Shown piece after piece: positions 1-6,763 of a stretch of 64,000 nt of DNA (position 1 is its first letter; every line of letters starts with the position of its first letter). The translations under genes were made by a program, and so were the position numbers. This DNA comes from Bradyrhizobium lablabi (GTDB lineage: Bacteria > Pseudomonadota > Alphaproteobacteria > Rhizobiales > Xanthobacteraceae): assembly GCF_900141755.1 (NCBI RefSeq), contig NZ_LT670844.1, forward strand, positions 2,294,001-2,358,000, given 5' to 3'. The notes under the pieces were generated by a model that was not told where the DNA came from, did not search any database, and saw only the letters and a list, made by a program, of their open reading frames with translations.

Positions 1-2
1 CC

Positions 3-314
3 GATCTCATGATCGCAACCGTGGACAAATACGCGCCGGGTTTTGCGGCGAGTGTGATCGGCCGGCAGGTTCTTTCGCCGCTCGATTTGGAGCGCCAGTT
101 CGGCCTGCTCGGCGGCGATATCTTTCATGGCGCGCTGACGTTGAACCAGCTGTTCTCGGCCCGCCCGATGCTCGGGCATGCCGATTATCGCGGGCCGCTG
201 AAGGGGCTCTACCACTGCGGCAGCGGCGCGCATCCCGGCGGCGGCGTCACCGGCGCGCCGGGCCACAATGCCGCGCGCGTAATTCTCGGGGATCACCGCG
301 CGCTGTTTGGGTGA
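3..314 (+). CDS. FAD/NAD(P)-dependent oxidoreductase, C-terminal end (partial)
   Basis: The reading frame is open from the left edge, so this is only the last ~103 residues of a longer protein. The end carries GLYHCGSGAHPGGGVTGAPG, the C-terminal flavin-binding signature of the phytoene-desaturase-like/PYROXD2 amine-oxidase superfamily, preceded by the usual GGDIFHGALTLNQLFSARP stretch. Such proteins bind FAD and oxidise or desaturate small substrates; the substrate cannot be read from this fragment. The start and the N-terminal dinucleotide-binding fold lie outside the window. An ATG at position 9 is internal, not the true start. Superfamily assignment is firm, exact function unknown. Confidence 0.85.
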   Translation, partial: DLMIATVDKYAPGFAASVIGRQVLSPLDLERQFGLLGGDIFHGALTLNQLFSARPMLGHADYRGPLKGLYHCGSGAHPGGGVTGAPGHNAARVILGDHRALFG

Positions 315-338
315 GTGCGCCGACAGACTTCGCGCCTG

Positions 339-1024
339 TCAGAGCGACGCGTGGATCGACTTGCAATGCGAGACAAGGTTTTCTTTTGACATGAGACACT
401 CCTTGAGCGGCGTGTCGATGTCATAGAAATAGATGTTGGCAATGAATCCATAGAGCGCCGCGTCGATGCTGCCGGGCTTCGCGCCGAACATGTATCCGCT
501 TTCGGGAAGCAGGCTCGCAAGCGCATCGAGATCGGCGACGCCCCTCGCGTAGGCGTCGGCCGGCTCGTAGCGCCCGATGCCCTGAAAATGGTAGCGCTTG
601 AAATTGAATTCCCGCGCCGTCTCGAGGATTTCCGCGGTTACATTCGGGTTGGCGCGAACAAAAATGTCCCTGAACAACGGCCAGAAGCGGTCGTCCTTCC
701 AGCGCGAGTACGACATCACCCAGTAGAGATCATCAAGCGTTCGCCTGATGAGAAGATGGGTGTTGCGCTGGTCTGGCTTCAGTCCGTCATCGATCGTGAG
801 CGTGTATTTTTGGATCAAATGGCTGATGATCGCGTCGCTGTCGCCGATGGTCGCGTCGTCGTCCACGCATAAGGCAACTGACCGCGCGGCGCTTTCGATG
901 CGTCGAGGATGTGCTCGTGCCGGAATGCGACCTTGCACAATTTCAGGAAGGCGTAGACCTTGAGGCCATAGCCATTGTTGTCGGCGACGCCACACAGGTC
1001 CGGGTAGGAAAACAGGGTCAGCAT
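339..1024 (-). pseudogene. Glutathione S-transferase gene with a frameshift
   Basis: Two overlapping minus-strand frames together make one GST of about 228 residues. The N-terminal part starts with the ATG at 1024 (MLTLFSYPDLCGVADNNGYG) and runs to ...APRGQLPY near position 868. The C-terminal part continues one frame over from VDDDATIGDSDAIISHLIQKY and ends at 339. The cis-proline region (GQLPY) and the glutathione gamma-glutamyl binding motif (IGDSDAI) lie on either side of the break, so the gene matches the thioredoxin-fold plus all-helical domain order only if one base is restored between TAT and GTG. Read as it stands, the product would be truncated after about 69 residues. It may be a real pseudogene or a sequencing error in the run of short repeats (gtcgtcgtc). 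Confidence 0.8.
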
Positions 1025-1260
1025 GCGAAGTCCTGCGATGGAGTGAGGGGCTCTGCCGCCGATTGCTTCAAGGCCCGGCCTCGCAACCCTACACGATCGC
1101 GCCGGTGTGAAGGGGCTTTATCCCTGAGGCCCGCATTCGGGCGGCGGCGTCACCGGCGCGCCCGGCGCTCCTCGCGATGGCGATTGCAATCGGTTGAAAA
1201 GTCGGTGGATAGGCTGTGGAAAACGCGTTGATAACCCCGTGCAGAAGCCAGTGGATTTCA

Positions 1261-1741
1261 GGTAGTGTCTCGGTTTGAAAATTTAGCTTAGAGACGGTGG
1301 GAGACTTTTCCGATGGGCGACGCCAGATGCAGCTGCGGTGCAGTCACGCTCTCGCTTCCAGAAGAACCATCCAAGCTAGTCGTTGCTTGCCACTGCATCG
1401 ACTGCCAACACCGAACCGGCGCGCCGTTCGGTGTAGGCGCTTACTACCCCGCTGAGGTTGTCAACATCTCAGGAACCTCAAAAGAGTTCACGCACGCCGC
1501 CGCAAGCGGCGGGAAGATCCATAACTATTTTTGTCCACAGTGCGGCTCAACAGTCTACTGGAAACTCAGCAATCTGCCCGCGCTGATCGCCGTAGCAGTC
1601 GGCGCGATGGCAGACCCAAAATACCCAGCCCCCGTCATATCAGTTTTTGAGCAGTCGAAACATGACTGGGTTCGAATTGATGGTGCCGTTGAGCACTTCC
1701 GGCAAAGCAGCCTCCCAAAAATTTCAAACTGAGACACTACC
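1261..1741. mobile_element. Transposase-less element with terminal inverted repeats carrying a GFA gene
   Basis: The 481-bp segment begins GGTAGTGTCTCGGTTTGAAA and ends with the near-perfect reverse complement (AAATTTCAAACTGAGACACT plus ACC), giving 23-24 bp terminal inverted repeats with one mismatch and one indel. It is flanked by an 8-bp direct repeat GGATTTCA at 1253-1260 and 1742-1749, the expected target-site duplication. The only gene inside is the GFA-family gene at 1313-1732; there is no transposase. GG-starting ends and an 8-bp duplication fit the IS1595 group as I remember it, some members of which carry passenger genes, so it was probably mobilised in trans. The family assignment is inference. 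Confidence 0.75.
1313..1732 (+). CDS. GFA/CENP-V family zinc-binding protein
   Basis: 139 residues. The N-terminus has CSCGAV and ACHCIDCQHRTG, and the middle has FCPQCGSTVYW, which is the full set of paired cysteines (CxC, CxxC, CxxC) that bind two zinc ions in the glutathione-dependent formaldehyde-activating (GFA) fold. Family members are small cytoplasmic proteins; a few act on S-hydroxymethyl-glutathione, but most have no proven reaction, so no substrate is claimed. The ATG follows GGTGGGAG at a good distance. The gene fills the mobile element at 1261-1741, and its last codons (KISN and TGA) lie in the right terminal repeat, so it is the element's cargo. Length is normal for the family. 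Confidence 0.9.
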   Translation: MGDARCSCGAVTLSLPEEPSKLVVACHCIDCQHRTGAPFGVGAYYPAEVVNISGTSKEFTHAAASGGKIHNYFCPQCGSTVYWKLSNLPALIAVAVGAMADPKYPAPVISVFEQSKHDWVRIDGAVEHFRQSSLPKISN

Positions 1742-1871
1742 GGATTTCAGGTATCGATCTGCGGGGGACCAGGGGGACAAGCCTGTGAAAAACCAGGGTA
1801 TGTTTCCGCAAATAACGCTGTGAACAGCCCTTGCGCCTGGAGTAGACAGGCTGTGAACACGCGGTAGTGCC

Positions 1872-2114
1872 TCAGTTTGAAATTTTGAGAGCGCCGATGA
1901 TGATCAAGGCAACGAGGCCGTAGACAACCGCATTCACGGCCCACCCAATAGCTGTGCCCACGATGACGGAATTGCCTACCGCTCCCCAGAACAAGTACGC
2001 CGCGCCCATGCCCGGAAGTTCTAAGGACGCCCACTCGTTAGTGGATGGTATGGCCATAAAAACCGTCGAGATGAGAAACCCAATCCCCATTGCGATCATA
2101 AAACTTCTTTTCAT
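1872..2114 (-). CDS. Small hydrophobic membrane protein of unknown function
   Basis: 80 residues with two to three predicted membrane segments: MIAMGIGFLISTVFMAIP near the N-terminus, AYLFWGAVGNSVIVGTAIGW in the middle and VVYGLVALIIIGALK at the end. It starts from an ATG behind GGGAGG. The final residues KISN and the stop codon are encoded by the terminal inverted repeat of the host element, as in the neighbouring GFA gene. A truncated paralogue lies at 2652-2786. I do not recognise a family. Presence of a good ribosome site and an open, hydrophobic frame argues for a real gene; its role in or for the element is unknown. Confidence 0.6.
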   Translation of the reverse strand: MKRSFMIAMGIGFLISTVFMAIPSTNEWASLELPGMGAAYLFWGAVGNSVIVGTAIGWAVNAVVYGLVALIIIGALKISN

Positions 2115-2179
2115 GTCCGCGCGCCTCCCTTGCGAAGCTTACCGCTAAGCATTAGCATCCTGATGACTTGGTGGAAAGC

Positions 2180-2401
2180 ATGGAGGGTGTGTTGCCAAAT
2201 TATAAAGCGGTCCTTCTGGATTGGGATGATTACCGCGATTTGGGGCCGATAAACGTTGCTGACGCCGACGACGATAATGCAGCTAAGGCGCTCGGGATAA
2301 ATCGCTCTATCACGTGGCTGACAGAAAACGGCGTATCTCGTGTTCGTCTACAGATAATGAAAAACGGTGTTGGTTTAGGAACATATGAGGTGGGTTCCTG
2401 A
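2180..2401 (+). CDS. Hypothetical protein, first gene of a coupled pair
   Basis: About 73 residues from the ATG at 2180; a TTG at 2168 is an alternative start. The sequence (acidic N-terminal half with DADDDNAAK, then SITWLTENGVSRVRLQIMKN) matches no family I can name. Its TGA overlaps the ATG of the next gene (TGATG at 2399-2403), which implies translational coupling. It lies inside the mobile element at 1863-2839, divergent from the small membrane protein gene. The upstream ribosome site is weak, so the exact start is uncertain. Confidence 0.5.
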   Translation: MEGVLPNYKAVLLDWDDYRDLGPINVADADDDNAAKALGINRSITWLTENGVSRVRLQIMKNGVGLGTYEVGS

Positions 2402-2631
2402 TGCCCAGAGGACCTAAAGGCGAAAAGCGCCCCGCCGACGTGATCGGCGCTGCCGTCATGATCGGCAAGATCGCGACCGGTGAGATCGAGGACATCACTA
2501 CCGAGGACGGCAAGAACGCCGCCGCCGTGGCGCTGGGGCGCATGGGCGGCAAGGCGCGGGCGGCGGGAATGACGGCCAAGAAGCGGTCTGAGATCGCCAA
2601 AAAGGCCGCTAAATCGAGATGGGATAAATAG
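2401..2631 (+). CDS. Small basic protein with a GGKARA/SEIAKKAAKSRW tail
   Basis: 76 residues. The N-terminus MPRGPKGEKRPADVIGAAV and the C-terminal lysine- and alanine-rich segment MGGKARAAGMTAKKRSEIAK followed by KAAKSRWDK resemble small basic proteins that recur in rhizobial genomes. They are often annotated as hypothetical, histone-like or RNA-binding, without experimental support that I know of. The start overlaps the stop of the upstream gene by one base, so the two are co-translated. It is cargo of the element at 1863-2839. Nucleic-acid binding is plausible from charge alone and is not claimed as a function. Confidence 0.6.
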   Translation: MPRGPKGEKRPADVIGAAVMIGKIATGEIEDITTEDGKNAAAVALGRMGGKARAAGMTAKKRSEIAKKAAKSRWDK

Positions 2632-2651
2632 CTCAGCGAACGACGCGAAGC

Positions 2652-2786
2652 TTGAAGCACTGCAATCATGCCCGGAAGTTCCAAAAACGCCCATGCGCTA
2701 GTGCCGTTTCTTAGCGACGGTACGGCCAGAAAAATCATCGAGATGAGCGCCCCGATTGCCATTGCGATAATAAGTCTAGCCTTCAT
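2652..2786 (-). pseudogene. Truncated second copy of the small membrane protein gene
   Basis: From the ATG at 2786, behind AAGGAG, the frame encodes MKARLIIAMAIGALISMIFL... and remains similar to the product at 1872-2114 up to LELPGM (about residue 40). After IAVLQ the similarity stops and the frame runs on antisense through the basic-protein gene at 2401-2631. It keeps the same leader and ribosome site as the intact copy, so it is a recent partial duplicate within the mobile element. Confidence 0.6.
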
Positions 2787-2936
2787 GGTCTATGGCTCCT
2801 TGCGAAGCTTACCGCTAAATTTCGAACTGAGACACTACCGAACACGCGGTGGCGCTTCCGTTTGAATTCTCCCTTATCGTCGGACTTCTGCGGCCGTCCT
2901 TGCTATGCTCCTTGGAATGCGCGGAAGGGAGCGGCT

Positions 2937-3173
2937 ATGGCGGTGATCAATCGTAAATTTTACTGGAGTTCGCGTGGGCCTGCCCGGGCCGACGAAGATT
3001 CGTGGTGTCTGGTTTTCGATACCGAAACCAGGCGTCTGCTGGTGCGTCACGAATGGCAGGCGTCCGGGCATAACGGCCTCGACGAGTTGCCGGTCGCAGA
3101 ATTCCTGGAACCGGATGGAGCCGCACAAACGGCCCTGATCGACAGCCTGTTCCGGGTTCCCGCAGATGCCTAG
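2937..3173 (+). CDS. Conserved-looking hypothetical protein
   Basis: 78 residues from the ATG at 2937, which follows GGAAGGGAG; the frame is open further upstream, but the ribosome site decides for this start. The sequence MAVINRKFYWSSRGPARADE followed by DSWCLVFDTETRRLLVRHEW has a small globular, beta-rich look with no membrane segment or signal peptide. I do not recognise a family. It stands alone, just right of the second mobile element and 83 bp before prmA on the same strand. Confidence 0.55.
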   Translation: MAVINRKFYWSSRGPARADEDSWCLVFDTETRRLLVRHEWQASGHNGLDELPVAEFLEPDGAAQTALIDSLFRVPADA

Positions 3174-3256
3174 CGGGCCAAGGGAACAAGGGTTGCGAAT
3201 GCCGGGTAGTTGAAATGGCGAAGCAGAGCGCCACAGCCGTGCGGCAATAGTCACAG

Positions 3257-4153
3257 ATGAATTCGACCCCCACCCCCTCTACCCACCGCGCCAGCTTCGC
3301 CATCGGCAACGAACAAACGGCAAAGCGCGTGGTCGACCTCCTCACCGAAAGCTTTTTCGAGGGCCAGGCCGCGATCGCCGCATTCGAGGGTTCTGGTGGG
3401 CGCTGGGACATTACCGCGCATTTTGCGCAAGCGCCCGACGAAACCTCAATCCGCGAACTCGTCCGTCTAGCCGCCGGCGATGAGGCCGCGCGAGACATCG
3501 CGTTCGACACGGTCGAAACCAAGGACTGGGTCAAGGCGACGCTTGAGGAACTCGTTCCCGTCCGCGCCGGGCGATTTATCGTGCACGGCCATCATGACCG
3601 CGCAAAAATACCGCCGAACAAGCTCGGCATCGAGATCGAGGCGGCGTTGGCGTTCGGCACCGGCCACCACGGCACCACCCGCGGCTGCCTCTTGCTGCTC
3701 GATTCCGTGCTGAAGGCGCACCGCCCCAGACGCGTGCTCGACCTCGGCACCGGCACCGGCGTCTTGGCGATCGCGGCGGCCAAGGCGCGCCACCGCGGCG
3801 TGCTGGCGAGCGACATCGATCGGCTTTCGGCGCAGGTGGCCGGCGACAATTCGCGGCTCAACGGCGCCGGAAATCTCGTGCGGACGGTCCATGCGACCGG
3901 GTTTTCAGCACCGGAATTCGCAAAGCATGGTCCGTTCGACCTGGTGCTGGCGAATATTCTCGCCAATCCGTTGCGGGCGATGGCGACGCCGATGGTGCGG
4001 CATCTCGCGCCCTCGGCGCTGGTCATCCTATCGGGCTTGCTGCCGCATCAGGCGCAAGGCGTGATCGCGGCCTATCGCGCGCGCGGAGTTTTGTTGCTGC
4101 GGCAGTTGCGGATCGAGGGCTGGAGCAGCCTGCTGTTGCGTAAGGCTCACTGA
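3257..4153 (+). CDS. prmA: Ribosomal protein L11 methyltransferase
   Basis: 298 residues. PrmA trimethylates lysines and the N-terminus of ribosomal protein L11 using S-adenosylmethionine. The C-terminal half is a Rossmann methyltransferase: AFGTGHHGTT (132-141), the SAM motif I DLGTGTG (162-168), an acidic motif II DID (186-188) and NILANPL (233-239), the NxxxxPL-type motif of this family. The N-terminal half is the L11-recognition domain, shorter in sequence conservation as usual. It starts at ATG 3257 with no strong Shine-Dalgarno. Downstream is a GTCAT-type hairpin repeat and then a convergent small gene. Confidence 0.93.
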   Translation: MNSTPTPSTHRASFAIGNEQTAKRVVDLLTESFFEGQAAIAAFEGSGGRWDITAHFAQAPDETSIRELVRLAAGDEAARDIAFDTVETKDWVKATLEELVPVRAGRFIVHGHHDRAKIPPNKLGIEIEAALAFGTGHHGTTRGCLLLLDSVLKAHRPRRVLDLGTGTGVLAIAAAKARHRGVLASDIDRLSAQVAGDNSRLNGAGNLVRTVHATGFSAPEFAKHGPFDLVLANILANPLRAMATPMVRHLAPSALVILSGLLPHQAQGVIAAYRARGVLLLRQLRIEGWSSLLLRKAH

Positions 4154-4155
4154 TC

Positions 4156-4233
4156 GTCATTCCGGGATGGTCCGAAGGACCAGACCCGGAATCTCGAGAT
4201 TCCGGGTTCGCGCTTCGCGCGCCCCGGAATGAC
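4156..4233. repeat. GTCATTCCGGG-type intergenic hairpin repeat
   Basis: A palindromic element that starts GTCATTCCGGG and ends CCCCGGAATGAC, with an internal CTCGAGATTCCGGG fold. Close copies lie at 41864-41941 and 42736-42815, variants at 22164-22255 and 29106-29217, and a short form at 40801-40838. It sits directly after prmA and may act as a transcription end or processing site, which is inference. Confidence 0.85.
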
Positions 4234-4254
4234 AATAATTGTTATTCGTGAACT

Positions 4255-4440
4255 CTACTTCGTCGGCTTCTTCGAGTTGCGGGCGATCACGCCCTTTTCC
4301 GCGCGCCGGCTGCGCCTGACGCGCGCCTCGACGAAACGATCCAGGATCTGAACGATGACACCGCGCTGTTTCTTTACGATAGGAGCAAGCGGGCCGCGGC
4401 GAACCGGCGGCGAGATCTTCTCAAATGTAAATACAGGCAT
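4255..4440 (-). CDS. Small basic protein of unknown function
   Basis: 61 residues, start chosen at the ATG at 4440 because GAGGGG precedes it by seven bases; a longer frame reaching 4545 lacks such a site. The sequence MPVFTFEKISPPVRRGP followed by VVKKQRG-like (here IVKKQRGVIVQILDRFVEAR) and a strongly basic tail (RRSRRAEKGVIARNSKKPTK) recalls a small conserved protein of Bradyrhizobiaceae, from memory. No known domain, membrane segment or signal. It lies between prmA and the aminopeptidase P gene on the opposite strand, convergent with prmA. Confidence 0.6.
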   Translation of the reverse strand: MPVFTFEKISPPVRRGPLAPIVKKQRGVIVQILDRFVEARVRRSRRAEKGVIARNSKKPTK

Positions 4441-4648
4441 TGTGTATCCCCTCGCCGTTGAGTTGAAACACCCCTGGAGTTCCTCCGGATCGATCAACTG
4501 CCCCCGACCGTCTGACAGTAAGTCGTTGACAGTAAATCGTTCCATCCCGTCTAACGCAGGTGCAGCAATTCAAGCATACCTTTTGCCAAATTGAAAGGAT
4601 TTGTGACGCATTGCGGAAACATCCACTCAATCCTAGGATATCGGCGCG

Positions 4649-6478
4649 ATGTTCGAAGCCCATTTCCAGACATTCGAAGAACCCGAAGGCGGCGTCGCGC
4701 TGACCGCGCGGTTGTCGGCCTTTCGCGAGGAACTGACGCGGCGCAAGCTCGCCGGGTTCGTGGTTCCACGCGCCGATCAGCAGCAAAACGAATATGTCGC
4801 GCCATCGGAAGAACGGCTGGCCTGGCTCACCGGCTTTACCGGATCGGCCGGCCTCGCCATCGTTCTGTCACAAACGGCCGCGGTGTTCGTCGACGGCCGC
4901 TATACGCTGCAGGCGGCCAAGCAGGTCGACAGCAAGGCGTGGGAAATCCAGCCGCTGGTCGATCCACCGCCGGAAAGCTGGCTGACGAAGCATCTCAAAC
5001 CCGGCGACCGCCTCGGCTTCGATCCATGGCTGCACACCACGGCGGCCGCCGAGCGGCTGGCGGCGGCCTGCGCGAAAGCCGGCGCGGAACTGGTCCCGGT
5101 CGACACCAACCCCGTGGACGCCGTCTGGCCCGAGCGCCCGCCGCCGCCACTTGGTCCGGTATCGGTTCACGGCACGCCGTTCGCGGGCGAGGCAGAAGCC
5201 GAAAAGCTCACCCGCATCCGGCCCGAGATCGAAAAACTCGGCGCCGAGGCGCTGGTGCTGTCGGATTCACATGCGGTGGCCTGGACCTTCAACATCCGCG
5301 GCGCCGATGTCTCGCATACGCCGCTGCCGCTGTCCTACGCGCTGGTGCCGAAGGACGGCCGCCCGACCGTCTTCATCGATCACCGAAAACTCTCCAACAG
5401 CGCCCGCGACCATCTCGAACAGACCGCCGATGTCAGGGAGCCGGAAGCGCTGGTTTCAAAACTCACCGAGCTTTCGCGAAGCGGCGCATCGATCGCGCTC
5501 GACAGCGCTACCGCCGCCGACGCGCTGAGCCGCCTGATCACTGCTGCCGGCGGCAAGCCGGTCCGCGGCAGCGACCCGGTCACTCTCCTCAAGGCCGTCA
5601 AGAACCCGACCGAGATCAAGGGCACCCAGACGGCGCACCGGCGCGACGCGGTGGCGCTGGCGCGGTTCCTGGCCTGGATCGACCGCGAGGCGCCGTCCGG
5701 CGCGCTGACCGAGATCGACGCCGTCGAGGCGCTGGAAACATTTCGGCGCGACACCGGCGCGCTCAAGGACGTCTCGTTCCCGACCATCGCCGGCACCGGG
5801 CCGAACGGCGCCATCGTGCATTACCGCGTGACCCGCAAGACCAACCGCCGGATTGCGCCGGGCGATCTGCTGCTGATCGATTCCGGCGCGCAATACGAGG
5901 ACGGCACCACCGACGTCACCCGCACCATCGCGATCGGGGAACCGACGGCGGAAATGCGCGACCGCTTCACCCGCGTGCTGCGCGGCCACATCGCGATCGC
6001 GCGGGCGGTATTTCCCGACGGCACCACCGGCGCGCAGATCGACACCCTGGCGCGGCAATTTTTGTGGCAGGCCGGCATCGATTTTGAGCACGGCACCGGC
6101 CATGGCGTCGGCAGCTATCTCTCCGTGCATGAGGGGCCCGCGCGAATTTCAAAGCTCGGCACCACGCCGCTGAAGCGCGGCATGATCCTGTCCAACGAGC
6201 CCGGCTATTACAAGACCGACGCGTTCGGAATCCGGATCGAGAACCTTGAACTGGTGGTTGGTATCGATATTCCCGGCGCGGAAAAACCGGTCAACGCCTT
6301 CGAGACGCTGACCCTGGCGCCGATCGACCGCCGGCTGGTCGATCTGAACATGCTCACCGGCGATGAGCTGAGCTGGCTCAACGACTATCATGACCGCGTC
6401 CGCCACGCGGTCCGAGCGCATCTCGACGAGGTCACCAAAGTCTGGCTCGACGCTGCGACCGCCCCGCTGTCGCTGTAG
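4649..6478 (+). CDS. Xaa-Pro aminopeptidase (M24B family)
   Basis: 609 residues, the long form with two N-terminal creatinase-type domains followed by the catalytic pita-bread domain. It removes an N-terminal residue from peptides with proline at position two, using two metal ions. The metal ligands are visible: Asp in LLLIDSGAQ (about 410) and in TTDVTRTI (about 421), His in EHGTGHGVGSYLSVHEGP (about 485), Glu in LSNEPGYY (about 515) and Glu in IRIENLELV (about 529). No signal peptide, so cytoplasmic. The assignment is to family level; paralogues are common, so I give no symbol. Confidence 0.93.
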   Translation: MFEAHFQTFEEPEGGVALTARLSAFREELTRRKLAGFVVPRADQQQNEYVAPSEERLAWLTGFTGSAGLAIVLSQTAAVFVDGRYTLQAAKQVDSKAWEIQPLVDPPPESWLTKHLKPGDRLGFDPWLHTTAAAERLAAACAKAGAELVPVDTNPVDAVWPERPPPPLGPVSVHGTPFAGEAEAEKLTRIRPEIEKLGAEALVLSDSHAVAWTFNIRGADVSHTPLPLSYALVPKDGRPTVFIDHRKLSNSARDHLEQTADVREPEALVSKLTELSRSGASIALDSATAADALSRLITAAGGKPVRGSDPVTLLKAVKNPTEIKGTQTAHRRDAVALARFLAWIDREAPSGALTEIDAVEALETFRRDTGALKDVSFPTIAGTGPNGAIVHYRVTRKTNRRIAPGDLLLIDSGAQYEDGTTDVTRTIAIGEPTAEMRDRFTRVLRGHIAIARAVFPDGTTGAQIDTLARQFLWQAGIDFEHGTGHGVGSYLSVHEGPARISKLGTTPLKRGMILSNEPGYYKTDAFGIRIENLELVVGIDIPGAEKPVNAFETLTLAPIDRRLVDLNMLTGDELSWLNDYHDRVRHAVRAHLDEVTKVWLDAATAPLSL

Positions 6479-6522
6479 GGTAGAGTCGTCGTAGACAACG
6501 CGCCGTCGCCCCAACAACAGTC

Positions 6523-6623
6523 GTCATATCCCGCGAAAGCGGGGTATCCAGTACGCCGCGGCTTCTCGATTGGATCACAACCGTCTCTGGAATACTGGAT
6601 CACCCGCATTCGCGGGTGATGAC
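6523..6623. repeat. GTCAT(A)CCCGCGAAAGCGGG-type repeat
   Basis: A two-hairpin repeat: GTCATATCCCGCGAAAGCGG at the left and CCCGCATTCGCGGGTGATGAC at the right, with TATCCAGTA and TACTGGATCA as inner arms. Close copy at 53415-53515 and a variant at 25021-25119. It fills the intergenic space between the aminopeptidase and the exporter gene. Confidence 0.85.
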
Positions 6624-6763
6624 AGCTTTATTTTTGGCCGCGACCTGCCCGCTCGCTGAGCAATTGCCGCATCCCGAAAACGGGATAGCCGCATTCCGAA
6701 ACATCCGTATTCGCGCTGATGGATAACGCTACAGTCTGATTCACGCGATTGGATCAGGTTAGA

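Larger units (their letters stand above)
1863..2839. mobile_element. Second transposase-less element of the same family, with four small genes or remnants
   Basis: The left end GGTAGTGCCTCAGTTTGAAA and the right end (CGAACTGAGACACTACC on the plus strand) are the same terminal inverted repeats as in the element at 1261-1741. The 977-bp unit is flanked by an exact 8-bp direct repeat GAACACGC at 1855-1862 and 2840-2847. Inside are an 80-residue membrane protein gene (minus), two coupled small genes (plus), and a truncated second copy of the membrane gene (minus) next to the right end. The leader (containing GCGAAGCTTACCGCTAA) upstream of the membrane gene is present twice, at about 2131-2147 and 2800-2816, so the element seems to have grown by internal duplication around the two plus-strand genes. 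No transposase is present. Confidence 0.75.

Noticed and set aside
4591..6087. Plus-strand frame of about 498 codons overlapping the aminopeptidase gene
   Set aside because: Arginine-rich shadow in another frame of a high-GC gene; the M24 family frame has all catalytic residues.
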